Assembly: GCA_913055735.1 (NCBI GenBank)
Contig: CAJXKD010000001.1
Location: 1,584,281-1,648,280 of the forward strand
Reading direction: 5' to 3'
Length of the DNA stretch: 64,000 bases
From: an uncultured Rhodospirillales bacterium
Lineage (GTDB): Bacteria; Pseudomonadota; Alphaproteobacteria; Rhodospirillales; UBA2165
Below the pieces are notes generated by a model. The model was given only the letters and a program-made list of their open reading frames with translations, was not told where the DNA came from and searched no databases. A program made the position numbers and the translations under genes. Below, piece after piece: positions 34,842 through 44,419 of the stretch. The stretch's first letter is position 1. Each line of letters begins with the position of its first letter.

Positions 34842-36662
34842 TTAAGCGGCGGACGGTTCCTGGTTGGTGCTTTCCGGCTCATCCTCCGGTGCTGTGTCCC
34901 CCGGCTTCTTGGCGGTCAGAGGAAACAGGAAATCGATGAATTTCTGGGCCGTTGGGCGCGGTTCATGGTTGGCGAGCCCCGGCCGCTCATTTGCCTCAAT
35001 GATAACATAGGTATCGCCGGCGAGATCCGGAACCATGAAATCGAGCCCGACCACAGGGATGGCAAGGGCATCGGCGGCGGCAACGGCGGCTTTCTTCAGG
35101 GTTTCGCTGATTTCGTCGGTGACGTCATGGATGGTTCCGCCGGTATGCAGGTTGGCCGTATTGCGCACTTGCAGCCGCACATCGGTGCCGGGCACATCGT
35201 TGAAGGTGAACCCTGCCGCGCCGATGCAGCGTCCGGTTTCCCGGTCGAGGGGGATGCGGCTTTCGCCGCCGGTGGCGGCGGCGCGCTTGCGGCTCAATTT
35301 CTCGATCAGGGTGCGGACATTGTCCTTGCCGTTGCCGACAATTTCGGGTGGACGGCGGACGGCGGCGGCAACGACCTCGCCATCGATCACAACAATGCGC
35401 AAGTCCTCACCGGGCACGAACTGTTCGACGACAACCTTGTCGCACACGAGTTTGGCTTGTTCGATGGCGTTGCTCACGGCATCCATGGTCGACAGGTTGA
35501 CGAACACGGCGTTGCCCTGTTCGCCGCGGGCGGGTTTGACGACCACGCGGCGGTGCTTTCCGAGGAAGGCTTTCACCGCGCTGAGGTCATCGGCATTGAT
35601 CTGCGCCGGCACGCACAGATCCGCTTTTTCCAATACGGACCGGGTCATCGCCTTGTCGTCGCAGCGGGTCATGGCGACGGCCGATGTCAGTTCGGAAAGG
35701 GATTCCCGGCAAGTGACGTTTCTGCCGCCGAAGGTAAGCTGGAAAATGGCATTCTCGGCATCGAGGATTTTGACGGAGATGCCGCGGCGCCGGGCTTCGT
35801 CGAGAATGATCTCGGCGTAGGGGTTAAGCTTTTCTTCGGGCGAGGGACCGACGAACAGCGGTTGGTTGATGGAGTTCTTGGTCTTGATGGTGAAAACCGG
35901 AACCCGCTGAAAACCAAGTTTCTCGTAGAGCGCGATGGCGAATTGATTGTCGTGCATCACGGAAAGGTCCATGAACGCCCGGCCGCGTGCCTTGAAATGT
36001 TCCGCGAGGTGGCGGCTCAGGGCCTCGCCGATACCGCCGAGCGGCGTATTGGCGTGGACCGCGAGCGCCCACAGGCTCGAGCCTTGTTCGGGATCGTGGA
36101 ACGCTTCGGCGTGATCGACGCCGAAGGCGACACCGATGACCTGTTCGGTGCGCGTATCCTCGGCGACAAAGCAGGTGATCACCCGCGACGCCCGGTTTTC
36201 GACCAGGAATTCCCGGGATACCGGCACCATGCCGCGCATCTTGTAGATATTGGCGATGGCCTCGGCATCGCGCCGGGGCCGTGCCTTGCGGACGACAAAG
36301 CCGGTGGGCTTGCGTCCCGCCCGCGCGCGATATTGATCGAGCCAAAGGCGGAAGGTATGCGACGGATCGAGGAAGATATCCTGCGGCGCTTGGGCGATCA
36401 CCACATGCGGATCGCGGATGTAGAAGGCGATGTCGCGGTGCCCCGCGTCCTCCTTGATCAATTCTCCCGCCAATTCCTCGGCCGCTTCAAATGTGTGGCC
36501 GAAGATCAGACGGCCCCAGCCGCAATTGACGATGGCGTTGCGGTCGGGACGCTTATCGGGCGGCGCATCGCCCACCGGCCGCCAGTTGCGCAGGGTCAGC
36601 GGCGTCCGGTCGGAGGACGACGATGAGGCGGAGCGTCCGCTTTGCGCGTTTGGCTTGGTCAC
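34842..36662 (-). CDS. ngg: N-acetylglutaminylglutamine synthetase (GNAT + ATP-grasp)
   Basis: About 606 aa from GTG 36662, which overlaps the asnO stop as GTGA; a frame opening at 36719 would overlap more. The N-terminal half is a GNAT acetyltransferase (WALAVHANTPLGGIGEALSRHL, then DNQFAIALYEKLGFQRVPVF). The C-terminal half is an ATP-grasp ligase (VVVKPARGEQGNAVFVNL, VVEQFVPGEDLRIVVIDGEV, GLDFMVPDLAGDTYVIIEAN). It acetylates glutamine and ligates a second glutamine, forming the NAGGN backbone. A Ser/Arg-rich stretch precedes residue 30. Confidence 0.93.
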   Translation of the reverse strand: MTKPNAQSGRSASSSSSDRTPLTLRNWRPVGDAPPDKRPDRNAIVNCGWGRLIFGHTFEAAEELAGELIKEDAGHRDIAFYIRDPHVVIAQAPQDIFLDPSHTFRLWLDQYRARAGRKPTGFVVRKARPRRDAEAIANIYKMRGMVPVSREFLVENRASRVITCFVAEDTRTEQVIGVAFGVDHAEAFHDPEQGSSLWALAVHANTPLGGIGEALSRHLAEHFKARGRAFMDLSVMHDNQFAIALYEKLGFQRVPVFTIKTKNSINQPLFVGPSPEEKLNPYAEIILDEARRRGISVKILDAENAIFQLTFGGRNVTCRESLSELTSAVAMTRCDDKAMTRSVLEKADLCVPAQINADDLSAVKAFLGKHRRVVVKPARGEQGNAVFVNLSTMDAVSNAIEQAKLVCDKVVVEQFVPGEDLRIVVIDGEVVAAAVRRPPEIVGNGKDNVRTLIEKLSRKRAAATGGESRIPLDRETGRCIGAAGFTFNDVPGTDVRLQVRNTANLHTGGTIHDVTDEISETLKKAAVAAADALAIPVVGLDFMVPDLAGDTYVIIEANERPGLANHEPRPTAQKFIDFLFPLTAKKPGDTAPEDEPESTNQEPSAA

Positions 36663-38446
36663 CGGCCAACGTCCTGTTCTTGGACCTGCATCCAATATTC
36701 CAGGAGCGCGATCTGCCACAGCTTGGAGCCGCGAAGCGGCGTGATGTGGTCCTCGGGCGCCTGAAACAGTTTGTCGAGATAGGGCTTCTGAAAAATGCCG
36801 CGCGTTTTGGCGGCGGGCTGTTCGAGCACGTCGCGCACGAAATCGAGATAGCGGCCGCGCAGATATTTCAATGCCGGCACCGGGAAATAGCCTTTCGGCC
36901 GGTCGATCACCGCCGCGGGCAGCACCGTCCGTCCCGCTTCCTTGAGGAGATATTTGCCGTCGCCCTTCACCTTCAGCTCCGGCGGGATACGGGCGGCCAG
37001 CTCGACCAGGTCGTGATCGAGGAACGGCACCCGTGCTTCCAGCCCCCAGGCCATGGTCATGTTGTCGACACGTTTGACCGGGTCGTCGACCAGCATGACG
37101 GTGGTGTCGTTGCGCAGTGCCTTGTCGATGGGCCGTTCGGCGCCGGGGGCCGCGAAAGCCTTTTCGATGAAGGCGCGGCTATGATCGTCGCCGACCAATT
37201 CCGGATTGACGGCTTGGACGAATTCCGCCTGGTCGCGGTCGAAGAAGACCTTGGCATAGGCGCCGACGGCATCGTTGGTTTCCATCATGGGCGGATACCA
37301 ATGGTAACCGGCGAACACTTCGTCCGCGCCCTGCCCACTTTGGACGACCGATACCGATTTCGAGACTTCCTCGGATAGGAGGTAAAAGCCGATGGCGTCG
37401 TGGCTCACCATGGGTTCGGACATGGCGCGGACGCAGGCTTCGAGCGATCCCAGGGTGCGGTCCGCGCCGATGGGAATTTTGTGATGATCGGTATTGAAGG
37501 TTTCGGCGATGATGTCCGAGTACTGAAATTCGTCGCCCGCTTCTTCGTCGACGGACTCGAACCCGATGGAGAAGGTTTGCAAATCCTGATTGCCGTGTTC
37601 GGCAATCAAGGCGGTGATGAGGCTCGAATCGAGACCGCCCGACAGCAGGACGCCGACGGGCACGTCGGCAACCAACCGGCGGCGCACCGCCTCGCGCAAC
37701 GAGACAAGCAACAGGTCGCGCCATTCGATCTCATCTGCCACTGACGGATCGCCGTCGTGGGGACCGAACGTCAGCTCCCAATATTTGGTTTCTGTGCGCG
37801 TACCGTCCGGCTCGATGGCCATGACCGTGGCCGGGGCCAATTTGCGCACATCCTGGAAGATGGTCAATGGCGCCGGCACGACCGCGTGGAATGTCATGTA
37901 ATGATGCAGCGCCATCGGATCGACGGCGGTGTCGATGCCGCCACCCGCCATGAGCGCCGGCAGCGAAGACGCAAAGCGAAAGCGTTTGGCGTCCGAGGAA
38001 TAGTATAGGGGTTTGATGCCGAGCCGGTCGCGGCCTAATAGTACGCGGCCCGTGTCGCGTTCGACGATGGCGAAGGCGAACATGCCCGACAATTTGGAGA
38101 CGAAATCGTCACCCCAGGCGTGATAGGCCTTGAGCAAAACTTCCGTGTCGCCGGTCGAGAAGAAGTTGTAGCCCTTCTCTTTCAATTCGGCGCGGAGTTC
38201 GGGGTAATTGTAGATGGCGCCGTTGTAAACGATGGCGAGGCCGAGTTCGCTGTCGACCATGGGCTGTTGTGCCCGTTCGCTCAAATCGATGATCTTGAGG
38301 CGGCGGTGACCGAGGGCGATGTTGTTCTGTGCCCAGACACCGACACCGTCCGGCCCCCGCGGCGCCATGCGGGCCGCCATCTTGGCGACTGTCTCGACAG
38401 ACGCCGTCTTGCCGTCAAATCTGATATCCCCAGCAATCCCACACAT
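36659..38446 (-). CDS. asnO: N-acetylglutaminylglutamine amidotransferase
   Basis: A 595-aa asparagine-synthase homolog starting MCGIAGD with catalytic Cys2. The glutaminase part has APRGPDGVGVW and YNGAIYNYPEL. The synthetase part has the PP-loop VLLSGGLDSSLITALIAE and SGQGADEVFAGYHWYPP. It amidates the C-terminus of N-acetylglutaminylglutamine. It is the first gene of the three-gene NAGGN operon and has a promoter-like sequence 150-180 bp upstream. Confidence 0.94.
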   Translation of the reverse strand: MCGIAGDIRFDGKTASVETVAKMAARMAPRGPDGVGVWAQNNIALGHRRLKIIDLSERAQQPMVDSELGLAIVYNGAIYNYPELRAELKEKGYNFFSTGDTEVLLKAYHAWGDDFVSKLSGMFAFAIVERDTGRVLLGRDRLGIKPLYYSSDAKRFRFASSLPALMAGGGIDTAVDPMALHHYMTFHAVVPAPLTIFQDVRKLAPATVMAIEPDGTRTETKYWELTFGPHDGDPSVADEIEWRDLLLVSLREAVRRRLVADVPVGVLLSGGLDSSLITALIAEHGNQDLQTFSIGFESVDEEAGDEFQYSDIIAETFNTDHHKIPIGADRTLGSLEACVRAMSEPMVSHDAIGFYLLSEEVSKSVSVVQSGQGADEVFAGYHWYPPMMETNDAVGAYAKVFFDRDQAEFVQAVNPELVGDDHSRAFIEKAFAAPGAERPIDKALRNDTTVMLVDDPVKRVDNMTMAWGLEARVPFLDHDLVELAARIPPELKVKGDGKYLLKEAGRTVLPAAVIDRPKGYFPVPALKYLRGRYLDFVRDVLEQPAAKTRGIFQKPYLDKLFQAPEDHITPLRGSKLWQIALLEYWMQVQEQDVGR

Positions 38447-38595
38447 GTAATAAATCGATACGCCCGCCGGTTCATTAGCCGACGGCCGCTTTCTCTCTTG
38501 TTATGGCAGTGATTAAAGCCGCGTCGCCGTTGGCGCAGCCGTTAACGTCATCAACGTTCCCGAAACCGTTTCTAGCTCTGTAGAACGTTGGAAAT

Positions 38596-38623
38596 ACATA
38601 GGTTTTTTGGATTAATATGTCAA
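38596..38623 (-). promoter_or_regulatory. Candidate sigma-70 promoter of the NAGGN operon
   Basis: On the minus strand TTGACA (38618-38623) is followed at 17-nt class spacing by CTATGT (38596-38601 region), close to the alphaproteobacterial TTGAC-N17-CTATAT pattern. It lies in an AT-rich island, about 150 bp upstream of the asnO ATG, leaving a roughly 140-nt leader. The 38447-38727 gap holds no gene that I can see. Confidence 0.55.
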
Positions 38624-38727
38624 GGAACGGAAGTATTAAAGGTTAATTTTTTAATATACCTGTAATATTAGATCGGCCTTACTTTCGATCTTCGCCGGTC
38701 GTGAAATTGCAGGAAGACAAAGAATTC

Positions 38728-39021
38728 TTAATCCGCTTCGTCCCAGGGCACGACTTTCATAAACGGCCGGACAACTTTACTTTCGAATAGATTTACTTTC
38801 TCGTACGGGTCCTCGGCGGTGACGGCTTCGGCCTCGGCGCGGTCGGCGGCTTCGATCACCCACAGGCTGCCGTTCATGGCGACTGCGTCTTCGTCCAGGG
38901 TTGGTCCAGCGAATATCAGCCGGTCGCCGAGGGTCTTTGCCCAGTCGAGATGGGCGGGACGGGTGGCCTCGCGCAGGGCGGCAGACCCTGGTTTGTCGAC
39001 GCGATAAATGAAGAACAGCAT
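38728..39021 (-). CDS. YciI-family protein
   Basis: A 97-aa ferredoxin-like fold protein of the YCII family. It has the typical N-terminal strand MLFFIYRVDKPGSAALR, the conserved His in ATRPAHLDWAKTL, the LIFAGPTLDED loop and EAVTAEDPYEKVNLF. The His/Asp pair is the proposed active site. It lies 6 bp after a second YciI gene, a tandem pair from an old duplication. Confidence 0.9.
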   Translation of the reverse strand: MLFFIYRVDKPGSAALREATRPAHLDWAKTLGDRLIFAGPTLDEDAVAMNGSLWVIEAADRAEAEAVTAEDPYEKVNLFESKVVRPFMKVVPWDEAD

Positions 39022-39027
39022 TTTACA

Positions 39028-39312
39028 TCAATTTCCGGGAATGGTGTTGCGGATCGGGGTGATGGTGACCGCTTGGAACAGTCCCGCTTTGGCGTAGGGG
39101 TCGCCTGCGGCCCACGCCTCCGCCGCAGCGCGGTCGGCGGCTTCGATGACAAGCACGCTGCCGGTGACCTTTTCATCCGCTTCGTCGGTCGTTGGTCCCG
39201 CAAATACGATCTTCGTGCCCGAACCTTTAAGGTAACCGACATGCTCGTCGCGGGTGGCGGCTCGCAGATCCATGGAATTCGGTTTGTCGACACATTGAAT
39301 GTGAAAATACAT
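39028..39312 (-). CDS. YciI-family protein
   Basis: A 94-aa YCII protein from ATG 39312; the longer frame to 39393 enters gpsA. It has MYFHIQCVDKPNSMDLRAATRDEHVGYL with the conserved His, IVFAGPTTDEADEKVTGS and AWAAGDPYAKAGLF. It is about the same length and order of motifs as its neighbour but clearly diverged. It follows gpsA by 28 bp. Confidence 0.9.
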   Translation of the reverse strand: MYFHIQCVDKPNSMDLRAATRDEHVGYLKGSGTKIVFAGPTTDEADEKVTGSVLVIEAADRAAAEAWAAGDPYAKAGLFQAVTITPIRNTIPGN

Positions 39313-39340
39313 TTCGAATTTTTCCCTGTTGCGTTTCGAT

Positions 39341-40330
39341 TTATGCGGTTTCGTCCTTGAGGGGCCGGGACAGCAGGCCTTCGATGGTGGCATCGATGCC
39401 GGCGAAATGATTGATCACGCCGTCCACTGCGGTGCAGATGGGCATTTCCACCTTCAGGCGCCGCGCAAGATCGGTCACGGACGAGGCGGTGAACACACCT
39501 TCGGCCACGGATTTTCGCCCACCCAAGATGTCTTCGAGGCTGCGCCCCTCGCCGAGCGCCACGCCGAGGGAGAAATTCCGCGACTGCATGGCATTGCAGG
39601 TAAGGGTCAAATCACCGAGGCCGGAAAGCCCGGCCAATGTTTCGAATTTCGCGCCTTTGGCAACGCCGATACGGATGATTTCCGCAAGGCCCCGCGTGAT
39701 GAGCGCGGCGCGGGCATTGTCGCCGAGCTTGCGACCTTCGACGATGCCGCAGGCGATGGCGAGCACGTTCTTCACGGCGCCGCCCATTTGTGCGCCAATG
39801 ACATCGCTCGAATGATAAATGCGGAAGCGGTGACTGTTGAGCGCCGGGATGGCGAGATCGGCAACGGCTTTGTCGGCGGCGAAGGTCACCGCTGTCGGCA
39901 GATCGCGTGCGACCTCGATCGCAAAGGTTGGCCCGGACAACACGGAGATGGGGGCTTGGGGCAGTACGTCGGCGACCACCTCGCTCATCAACGCGCAGCT
40001 TTCCTGCTCGATACCTTTGGCGCAGATAATGGCCGGTAAGCCTTCGGGCCATTTGTCTGCGATGCCGGCGAGGACAGTGCGCACATGCTGGGCGGGGGCG
40101 ACGACCAGCACGGCATCGCTGTCGAGCGTATCTTCGGCTAACGCCGTGGCGCGAATGGCGGGATCGAGGTCGACATCCGGCAAGTAGGTCGTGTTGATGT
40201 GATCGTTGTTGATGGCGTCCGCCACCTCGGGCTCATGGGCTTGGAGGACAACTTCACTGCCGGCGCGCGCCGCTGCCGTGGCCAATGCCGTCCCCCAGGC
40301 GCCCGCGCCGAGAATGCCAATCCGCGACAT
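39341..40330 (-). CDS. gpsA: Glycerol-3-phosphate dehydrogenase [NAD(P)+]
   Basis: A 329-aa protein from ATG 40330 with GGAGAAG upstream. It has the N-terminal nucleotide-binding motif RIGILGAGAWGTALATAAA, the catalytic-lysine regions ICAKGIE and MGGAVKNVLAIACGI, and LSGLGDLTLTCNA, all typical of GpsA. It reduces dihydroxyacetone phosphate for phospholipid synthesis. It lies downstream of tsaD on the minus strand, 23 bp apart. Confidence 0.95.
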   Translation of the reverse strand: MSRIGILGAGAWGTALATAAARAGSEVVLQAHEPEVADAINNDHINTTYLPDVDLDPAIRATALAEDTLDSDAVLVVAPAQHVRTVLAGIADKWPEGLPAIICAKGIEQESCALMSEVVADVLPQAPISVLSGPTFAIEVARDLPTAVTFAADKAVADLAIPALNSHRFRIYHSSDVIGAQMGGAVKNVLAIACGIVEGRKLGDNARAALITRGLAEIIRIGVAKGAKFETLAGLSGLGDLTLTCNAMQSRNFSLGVALGEGRSLEDILGGRKSVAEGVFTASSVTDLARRLKVEMPICTAVDGVINHFAGIDATIEGLLSRPLKDETA

Positions 40331-40353
40331 GTGTGTATCTTCTCCTACTAGTT

Positions 40354-41424
40354 TCAGGCTTTCACGCCGGCGAAGGCGGCGGGCGCCGCGTCCGGGTCCA
40401 AGGGCCAGCGCGGCCGCGGCGCGAAGTCGAAACCGTCGACCAATCCGTGCCGATACCGTTCCAATCCGGCCCAAGCGATCATCGCCGCATTATCGGTACA
40501 CAGCGCGACGGGTGGTGCCGTAAAGGCCATGTCGAGTGTTGCACACATTTCCTGCAGGCGGCCGCGGATGGCTTGGTTGGCGGCGACACCTCCTGAAACG
40601 ACCAGGTCGCGGCCCTGCGGATGGCGGGTCCGGAACTCGGTAATGGCATTAGCGCAGCGATCGGCGAGTGCATCACCGGCGGCGGCTTGGAAGGCGGCGC
40701 ACAGATCGGCCGTGTCCTGCTCGGAGAGTGGTGCGCCACCCAATGCATCCACTTTATGTTTCACCGCCGTCTTGAGACCGGAAAAGGAGAAGTGGCAGCC
40801 CTCGCGGCCCTTCATGGGCCGGGGCAGATCGAAGCGCGCCGCGTCGCCGGCGCGCGCGGCGCGCTCCACCGGCGGCCCGCCGGGATAGCCGAGCTTGAGC
40901 ATCTTGGCCACTTTGTCAAAAGCTTCTCCGAGCGCGTCGTCGATGGTGGTGCCGAGGCGAACATAACGGTCAACATCCTCGACAATCAGCAACTGGCAAT
41001 GCCCGCCGGAGACCAACAACAGCAGGTAGGGAAAGGGCAAATCGTCGGTGAGACGGACGGTCAGAGCATGTCCCTCGAGGTGATTGACCGCGACAAAGGG
41101 CAGGTCATGCACCAGGGCGATGGATTTGGCGGCCATCACGCCAACGATAACGCCGCCTATCAGCCCGGGTCCGCCGGTGACGGCAACGCCGTCGAGATCG
41201 GCCCAGCCGATCTCCGCTTCGTTCATCGCCTGGGTAATCAGGCCATCGAGATGTTGCAAATGAGACCGCGCCGCCACTTCCGGAACGATGCCGCCAAACG
41301 GCCGGTGCTCGTCGACTTGCGACGCGATGGCTTGCCCCATGATTCGGGCGGTTTGGTCATTGCCGTCGTTCACCACCGCGGCGGCAGTCTCATCGCAACT
41401 TGTTTCAATACCGAGGAAGATCAT
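40354..41424 (-). CDS. tsaD: tRNA N6-adenosine threonylcarbamoyltransferase TsaD
   Basis: A 356-aa ASKHA-fold protein of usual length. It has the N-terminal [15 protein letters not shown], the metal-binding histidines in [23 protein letters not shown], and the nucleotide motifs [13 protein letters not shown] and [12 protein letters not shown]. It installs t6A37 in tRNAs reading ANN codons, together with TsaB/TsaE (not in window). It is divergent from hemC; the 110-bp spacer must hold both promoters. Confidence 0.97.
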   Translation of the reverse strand: MIFLGIETSCDETAAAVVNDGNDQTARIMGQAIASQVDEHRPFGGIVPEVAARSHLQHLDGLITQAMNEAEIGWADLDGVAVTGGPGLIGGVIVGVMAAKSIALVHDLPFVAVNHLEGHALTVRLTDDLPFPYLLLLVSGGHCQLLIVEDVDRYVRLGTTIDDALGEAFDKVAKMLKLGYPGGPPVERAARAGDAARFDLPRPMKGREGCHFSFSGLKTAVKHKVDALGGAPLSEQDTADLCAAFQAAAGDALADRCANAITEFRTRHPQGRDLVVSGGVAANQAIRGRLQEMCATLDMAFTAPPVALCTDNAAMIAWAGLERYRHGLVDGFDFAPRPRWPLDPDAAPAAFAGVKA

Positions 41425-41534
41425 GGTCTCAGATGGTCATCGGGGAAGTCTTCAAAATACCAGATTCACGCGTTTCTTGACGGACTCTAACCTTTATGGC
41501 CTTCTGCAACCACAATCCAGTAAAACCAAGGAAA

Positions 41535-42542
41535 ATGTCAGAACAGGCAGCACTCCGCATCGGCACCCGAGGGAGCCCCCTCGCTTTGACGCAAACCAAT
41601 ATGGTCGTCGAGCGGCTGCGGGAGGCAAACCCGTATCTCGCCGCGCCCGGCGCGGTAGAGACCGTTGTTATCAAGACAATGGGCGACCGGGTCCAGCACG
41701 AATTGCTGTCGGCTTTCGGGGGCAAGGGACTTTTCACCAAGGAACTCGACGAGGCCATGCTGGAGGGCCGGATCGACATTGCCATCCATTCCATGAAAGA
41801 CATGCCGACCGTCATTCCGGATGGGTTGGCGGCGATGGCCATTTGCGTGCGCGAGGACCCGCGTGACGCGTTTATTTCACCCAAAGCGAAGACCTTGGCG
41901 CAATTGCCCAAGGGAAGCCGCGTAGGCACGGCCTCGCTGCGCCGCGCCGCTCAAGTGCTCCATCGACGGCCGGATTTGCAGGTGGTGGGATTTCGCGGCA
42001 ACGTCGATACGCGGCTGCGTAAGCTCGAGGAAGGGCAGGCGGACGCGACATTTCTGGCGGCGGCGGGGCTGAATCGCCTCGGCAAAAGCGCGGTTATCAC
42101 CAGTCTGGTGCCGCTCGACGAGATGTTGCCGGCGGTGGGGCAGGGCATATTGTGCGCGACGTGCCGCGCCGACGACGCCAAGGCCAATGCGCTGTTGGCG
42201 CAACTGATTGATCCCGCAACAAGCGCGTGCGCCATGGCCGAACGTGCTATGCTGGCGATCCTCGATGGCTCCTGCCGCACGCCCATTGCCGGATATGCGC
42301 GGATGGATGGTTCGGGCAGCCTGACCTTGCTGGGCGCTGTTGCACATCCGGCGGGAACGGAATATGTGGAGGCGTCCGCGTCGGGCCTTGCCGCGGATGC
42401 CGAGGCGATCGGGGGCGGATTGGCGCAGGAACTTCTGTCGAAGGCCAGTGCCGATCTATTGAACGCGATCAGAGAAGATATGCCGATGATTATCAAAGCG
42501 CCCAGCGAGACCGACTCTGGCGAAACGGAACAGGAGCGGTAA
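41535..42542 (+). CDS. hemC: Porphobilinogen deaminase (hydroxymethylbilane synthase)
   Basis: A 335-aa protein from ATG 41535, preceded by AAGGAAA. It begins LRIGTRGSPLALTQTNMV, has HSMKDMPTVIPDGL, the active-site Asp region, GSRVGTASLRRAAQVLHRRPDL and the dipyrromethane-binding cysteine in DGSCRTPIAGYA. It builds hydroxymethylbilane from four porphobilinogens. The next gene starts 4 bp after its stop. Confidence 0.96.
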   Translation: MSEQAALRIGTRGSPLALTQTNMVVERLREANPYLAAPGAVETVVIKTMGDRVQHELLSAFGGKGLFTKELDEAMLEGRIDIAIHSMKDMPTVIPDGLAAMAICVREDPRDAFISPKAKTLAQLPKGSRVGTASLRRAAQVLHRRPDLQVVGFRGNVDTRLRKLEEGQADATFLAAAGLNRLGKSAVITSLVPLDEMLPAVGQGILCATCRADDAKANALLAQLIDPATSACAMAERAMLAILDGSCRTPIAGYARMDGSGSLTLLGAVAHPAGTEYVEASASGLAADAEAIGGGLAQELLSKASADLLNAIREDMPMIIKAPSETDSGETEQER

Positions 42543-42545
42543 GTG

Positions 42546-44399
42546 ATGCGGGTCCTCGTTACCCGTCCCGGTGAAGACGGCGCGACCTTGGCGCAGCAGC
42601 TATCTGCGATCGGCTGCGATCCAGTGTCCGAGCCCATGCTCAGTATCCGGTTCGACGATACCGCGGAGCTGGACCTCAAGGGGGCGCAGGCAATTGTTCT
42701 CACCAGTGCCAACGGCGCGCGGGCGCTTGCGCGGCGCGATCCGCCCAAAACACTGTCCGTGTTCGCGGTTGGCGACGCGACCGGGTCGGCGGCGTTATCG
42801 GCCGGTTTCGAGGACGTTCACAGTGCCGGTGGCGACGTCGAAGATCTGGCGGGGCTGATCCGCGGCAAATTGAAATCCGAAGACGGGGCAATCCTGCATG
42901 TGGCGGGAACGGACGTCGCGGGTGATCTTGGCGGTGAGCTTGAACAAGCGGGATTTACCTATCGCCGGGCAGTGCTTTATACGGCGGAGCCCGTGCGCGG
43001 GCTGAGCCCCGGGACGGTTGCCGCCATCAAGGACGGCAGCATCGCCGCCGTGGTTTTATATTCGCCGCGTACGGCGCAGGTGTTTGCCGATCTTATCCGA
43101 AAGGCTCGGCTCGTCAGGGCCTGCCGGGGCCTCACGGCATTTTGCCTCAGTCCAGCGGTTGCCGAGAAGGCGAGCGATATTGCCTGGAAGGATCTGCGGG
43201 TTGCCGCGCACCCGACGCAAAGTGCGCTGCTCGACCTGGTGCGTGATCACGTCGCGCTCGAGGCCGGCGCGGCGCAACTGCAACAACAGGCGGACAATCC
43301 GCCGCCACAAACGGACGCCGGGGCACCCGTACCGCCGCCCCCGCCGTCACCACGCAGGAGGATGGGTTTGTTTGCACGTACGGTGATTTACGTGGCGTCG
43401 GTGATCGTCATCCTTGCCGCGGTCGGGGCGACCTCGCCTCTGTGGATCGATGACGCGCGCAAGGTCGTGCCCTGGTTGCTGGTCGGTGACGAAACGGAGG
43501 ATCAGCTTCACACGCTTGCGGCCCGGGTCGCACAGCTGGAAGCTGAGGCCGCGCGTTCGGATACGCCCGAGATGCAGAAGCTCGAAGAGGAACGGGCGAA
43601 ACTACAGGCCGAATTGGAAAGCACGCTCAAGCGGTTGGGCGAGGTCGAAGCGGCGGTGGGGTCTGTTCGCGATATGGTCGGAAATCTGAATACCGAGCTT
43701 GGCACGGGCAACGGCGACGACGGCCGTCTACAGGAGCTATCGACGCGTTTGAAACAGTTGGAAGACACCGCGACCGGCGAGGTGGAACGGACCGGCGAAA
43801 AATTGTCGCGCCTGACCACTCAGATCGCGGAGCTGGAAAAGAAGGTTCCGATCTCACCGGCCGAGGATCGCCGGGCGCGCGCCGCCATTCTCGCCATTAG
43901 TCAATTGCGGGGCGCGTTGTCGGACGGTCGGCCGTTCACCGACGATCTCGTGGCGCTCAAGATCATGGTTGGGGACGAAGCGGCGTTGAAACCGAATATT
44001 GCCGCCCTTGAACCGTTGGCCAGCGAAGGCGTGCCGACCTTGGCGAAATTGCGCGCCGAGTTTGACGAATTGGCCGGACAGATTGTTCACGCCAACTTGG
44101 TGGGTAAGGAAGGCAGCTGGCTTGATCGCACTATCGACCGGCTGATTTCGCCGATCCGCTGGCGGCGGACCGACAATCTGGTGGGGATGACGCCTGAGGC
44201 CATCGTTGCGCGTGCCGAAGTGCGCCTCGACGCGGGTGATGTCGCGGGGGCAATTGATGAGCTGCGGGCGCTCGAAGGGGCGCCGGCGGAAGTTGCCGCG
44301 CCCTGGATTGGGGATGCTCGGATCCGAGTCGTTGCCGAGCGTGCGGTGGCGGAACTTCAGACCTTTGCCGTGTCGCGCTTGAGCGGCGCGGCGGAGTAA
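42546..44399 (+). CDS. Fused uroporphyrinogen-III synthase (HemD) - mitofilin/Mic60 protein
   Basis: One uninterrupted 617-aa frame from ATG 42546 (AGGAG upstream). Residues 1-235 are HemD-like: MRVLVTRPGEDGATLAQQL, IVLTSANGARAL, VLYSPRTAQVFADLI and a C-terminal AHPTQSALLDLV. A proline-rich linker (about 248-272) precedes one transmembrane helix (TVIYVASVIVILAAVGATSPLW). Residues 300-440 are coiled coil and the last 150 match the mitofilin-type C-terminal domain (RARAAILAISQLRGAL, WLDRTIDRLISPIRWRR). In many alphaproteobacteria hemD and mic60 are adjacent separate genes; here there is no stop between them. Confidence 0.88.
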   Translation: MRVLVTRPGEDGATLAQQLSAIGCDPVSEPMLSIRFDDTAELDLKGAQAIVLTSANGARALARRDPPKTLSVFAVGDATGSAALSAGFEDVHSAGGDVEDLAGLIRGKLKSEDGAILHVAGTDVAGDLGGELEQAGFTYRRAVLYTAEPVRGLSPGTVAAIKDGSIAAVVLYSPRTAQVFADLIRKARLVRACRGLTAFCLSPAVAEKASDIAWKDLRVAAHPTQSALLDLVRDHVALEAGAAQLQQQADNPPPQTDAGAPVPPPPPSPRRRMGLFARTVIYVASVIVILAAVGATSPLWIDDARKVVPWLLVGDETEDQLHTLAARVAQLEAEAARSDTPEMQKLEEERAKLQAELESTLKRLGEVEAAVGSVRDMVGNLNTELGTGNGDDGRLQELSTRLKQLEDTATGEVERTGEKLSRLTTQIAELEKKVPISPAEDRRARAAILAISQLRGALSDGRPFTDDLVALKIMVGDEAALKPNIAALEPLASEGVPTLAKLRAEFDELAGQIVHANLVGKEGSWLDRTIDRLISPIRWRRTDNLVGMTPEAIVARAEVRLDAGDVAGAIDELRALEGAPAEVAAPWIGDARIRVVAERAVAELQTFAVSRLSGAAE

Positions 44400-44419
44400 G
44401 GAAGGGACCCGATACGGAC

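Noticed and set aside
34965..36626. 553-aa plus-strand frame opposite the NAGGN synthetase
   Set aside because: Long antisense frame due to high GC; no recognisable domain and conflict with a clear GNAT/ATP-grasp gene.
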